Shown here in pieces: positions 6,964-7,953 of a stretch of 7,953 nucleotides of DNA (positions are counted from its first letter, which is position 1; every line of letters begins with the position of its first letter). The notes beneath the pieces are model-generated. The model saw nothing but the letters and a program-made list of their open reading frames with translations. It was not told the DNA's origin and searched no databases. The DNA is taken from assembly GCA_030039975.1 (NCBI GenBank), contig JASHUO010000772.1:1-7953 (forward strand), in the 5' to 3' direction. A program made the translations under genes and the position numbers. This DNA is from Alphaproteobacteria bacterium. GTDB taxonomy: Bacteria > Pseudomonadota > Alphaproteobacteria > ATCC43930 > CGMCC-115725.

Positions 6964-7377
6964 ATGGCGAAGGAAACCGAAGGCGCGCTGGCGGCCGATC
7001 TGGCGGCCTGGGTCGCTGCCTTGCCGGCGCTTGTCAACAGCGATCCCTGGCTCGTCCATCGCGGTCGTTTCGTCACGACCGAACTGCTGCTCGAGCTGGG
7101 CCGCGCCCCCTATTATCTCAGCATCGAGCGCGGCCGCATCGCGGCGCTGGAGCGCGGTCCGCGGCCCATGCCCTCGTGGCGGTTTGCCGTTCGCGCCGGC
7201 GAGGAAGCGTGGCGGCGCTTCTGGCAAGCCGTGCCGGAGCCGCACTATCACGATCTCTTCGCCATGGCGAAGCGCGGCGAGTTGAGCATAGAAGGCGACT
7301 TACATCCCTTCATGGCGAACTTGCTCTATTTCAAAGGGGTGCTTGCCGCGCCGCGGCGCGAGCGGCAGGGCGCCTGA
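6964..7377 (+). CDS. Small SCP2-like (sterol-carrier-protein-fold) domain protein
   Basis: A 137-residue cytoplasmic protein with no signal peptide or membrane segment. The sequence resembles small proteins with an SCP2-like sterol-binding fold: a central section YYLSIERGRIAALERGP (50-66), WRFAVRAGEEAWRRFW (72-87), then PHYHDLFAMAKRGELSIEGD (93-112) and LHPFMANLLYFKGVLAAPR (113-131). SCP2-fold proteins bind hydrophobic ligands or serve as small domains next to enzymes; the assignment here rests on pattern memory of the Trp-rich, FMANLLYFK-type C-terminal motif and should be treated as tentative. The stop (TGA 7375-7377) lies 1 base before the ATG of the alpha/beta hydrolase, so the two are co-translated and probably function together, perhaps as a ligand-binding partner for the hydrolase substrate. 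It diverges from the aminotransferase gene. If the fold call is wrong it should be listed as hypothetical. Confidence 0.65.
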   Translation: MAKETEGALAADLAAWVAALPALVNSDPWLVHRGRFVTTELLLELGRAPYYLSIERGRIAALERGPRPMPSWRFAVRAGEEAWRRFWQAVPEPHYHDLFAMAKRGELSIEGDLHPFMANLLYFKGVLAAPRRERQGA

Positions 7378-7378
7378 C

Positions 7379-7953
7379 ATGGCGGCGCCCATCGATCCCA
7401 TCATCGGACGCTATGTCCACGTCAGCTTGGGTGGCAAGCCGCACCGACTCTATTTCGAAGAAGCGGGCGAAGGGATCCCGCTGGTCTGTCTCCACACCGC
7501 CGGCGCCGATGGCCGGCAGTTCCGCCATCTCATGACCGATCGGGACATCACCGGGCATTTCCGCGTGCTCGCCTTCGACTTGCCCTGGCACGGCAAATCG
7601 ACGCCGCCCGAAGGCTGGGAGCGCGAGGAGTATCGGCTGACGACGCGCGCCTATACCGAAGCGATCCGCGTGTTCTGCACGGCGCTCGAGCTGGATCGGC
7701 CAGTGGTGCTGGGCTGCTCGATCGGCGGGCGCATCGTGCTCAGCCTCGCGATCGAGCATGGCGCCGAGTTCCGGGCGCTCATCGGCCTCGAATCCGCGGA
7801 TTACCAGGCGCCGTGGTACGATACGACCTGGCTCCATCGCCCGGATGTGCATGGCAGCGAAGTCTGCGCCGGCCTGGTCTCGGGAATGATGGCGCCGCAG
7901 AGTCCGGAAGCATCGCGCTGGGAGACGCTCTGGCACTACATGCAAGGCGGGCC
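7379..7953 (+). CDS. Alpha/beta hydrolase, 3'-truncated by window end
   Basis: The first 191 residues of an alpha/beta-hydrolase-fold enzyme; the reading frame is open to the last base of the window. It shows the usual order: strand and oxyanion-hole segment LVCLHTAGADGRQF (35-48), FDLPWHGKS (66-74), and the nucleophile elbow LGCSIGGRI (111-119) with Ser114 as the nucleophile (GxSxG). The acid and His of the catalytic triad should lie beyond the window. Relatives hydrolyse esters, lactones, C-C bonds in meta-cleavage products or haloalkanes; Ser rather than Asp at the nucleophile excludes haloalkane dehalogenases. The ATG at 7379 follows the SCP2-like stop by one base and shows no strong ribosome binding site, in keeping with coupling. 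In context it may act on an ester or lactone formed by Baeyer-Villiger-type oxygenation, which some LLM enzymes perform, but this is inference. Confidence 0.9.
   Translation, partial: MAAPIDPIIGRYVHVSLGGKPHRLYFEEAGEGIPLVCLHTAGADGRQFRHLMTDRDITGHFRVLAFDLPWHGKSTPPEGWEREEYRLTTRAYTEAIRVFCTALELDRPVVLGCSIGGRIVLSLAIEHGAEFRALIGLESADYQAPWYDTTWLHRPDVHGSEVCAGLVSGMMAPQSPEASRWETLWHYMQGG

Noticed and set aside
1..7953. CRISPR array, tRNA/rRNA, insertion sequence, phage or toxin-antitoxin genes
   Set aside because: Reading both strands showed no spaced repeats, cloverleaf-like segments, transposase or integrase motifs; the window is ordinary metabolic gene content.

Overview
The window is GC-rich DNA (about two-thirds G+C by eye) with tightly packed metabolic genes, GTG as well as ATG starts, and 4-base stop/start overlaps. 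The protein families and their style suggest an alphaproteobacterium of the Rhodospirillales/Hyphomicrobiales type. The PagL-like outer-membrane protein shows it is Gram-negative. No rRNA, tRNA, insertion sequence, phage gene or CRISPR array was seen, so the genus cannot be named.

Region 1 (2-3426, + strand) is a compact four-gene run. It holds the C-terminal part of a DUF2817 (M14 zinc-carboxypeptidase-like) protein, an AMP-forming acyl-CoA synthetase, a zinc-independent MDR-family NAD(P)H oxidoreductase and a PaaI-type hotdog thioesterase. The junctions are GTGA, a 4-base gap and ATGA, so the genes are almost certainly co-transcribed and translationally coupled. A plausible reading is a catabolic route: a hydrolase frees a carboxylic acid, the ligase activates it as a CoA thioester, the reductase acts on the thioester or on a carbonyl/enone, and the thioesterase recycles CoA. 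The substrate is not visible.

Region 2 (3427-4217) holds one apparently single gene with its own upstream region. It encodes a secreted PagL-like acyloxyacyl hydrolase/lipid A 3-O-deacylase homologue. It keeps the His-x-Ser pair but has Asn at the spacing where PagL has its catalytic Glu.

Region 3 (4218-6796, - strand) is a two-gene unit: a class III PLP-dependent aminotransferase, then a luciferase-like (LLM) flavin-dependent monooxygenase. Across a 167-base divergent intergenic region lies Region 4 (6964-7953, + strand): a small SCP2-like protein followed by an alpha/beta hydrolase that runs off the window. The divergent layout suggests that regions 3 and 4 may share control and form a second catabolic module (amine transfer, flavin oxygenation, hydrolysis). 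Almost all of the window is coding; gaps over 100 bases are 3427-3582 and 6797-6963.
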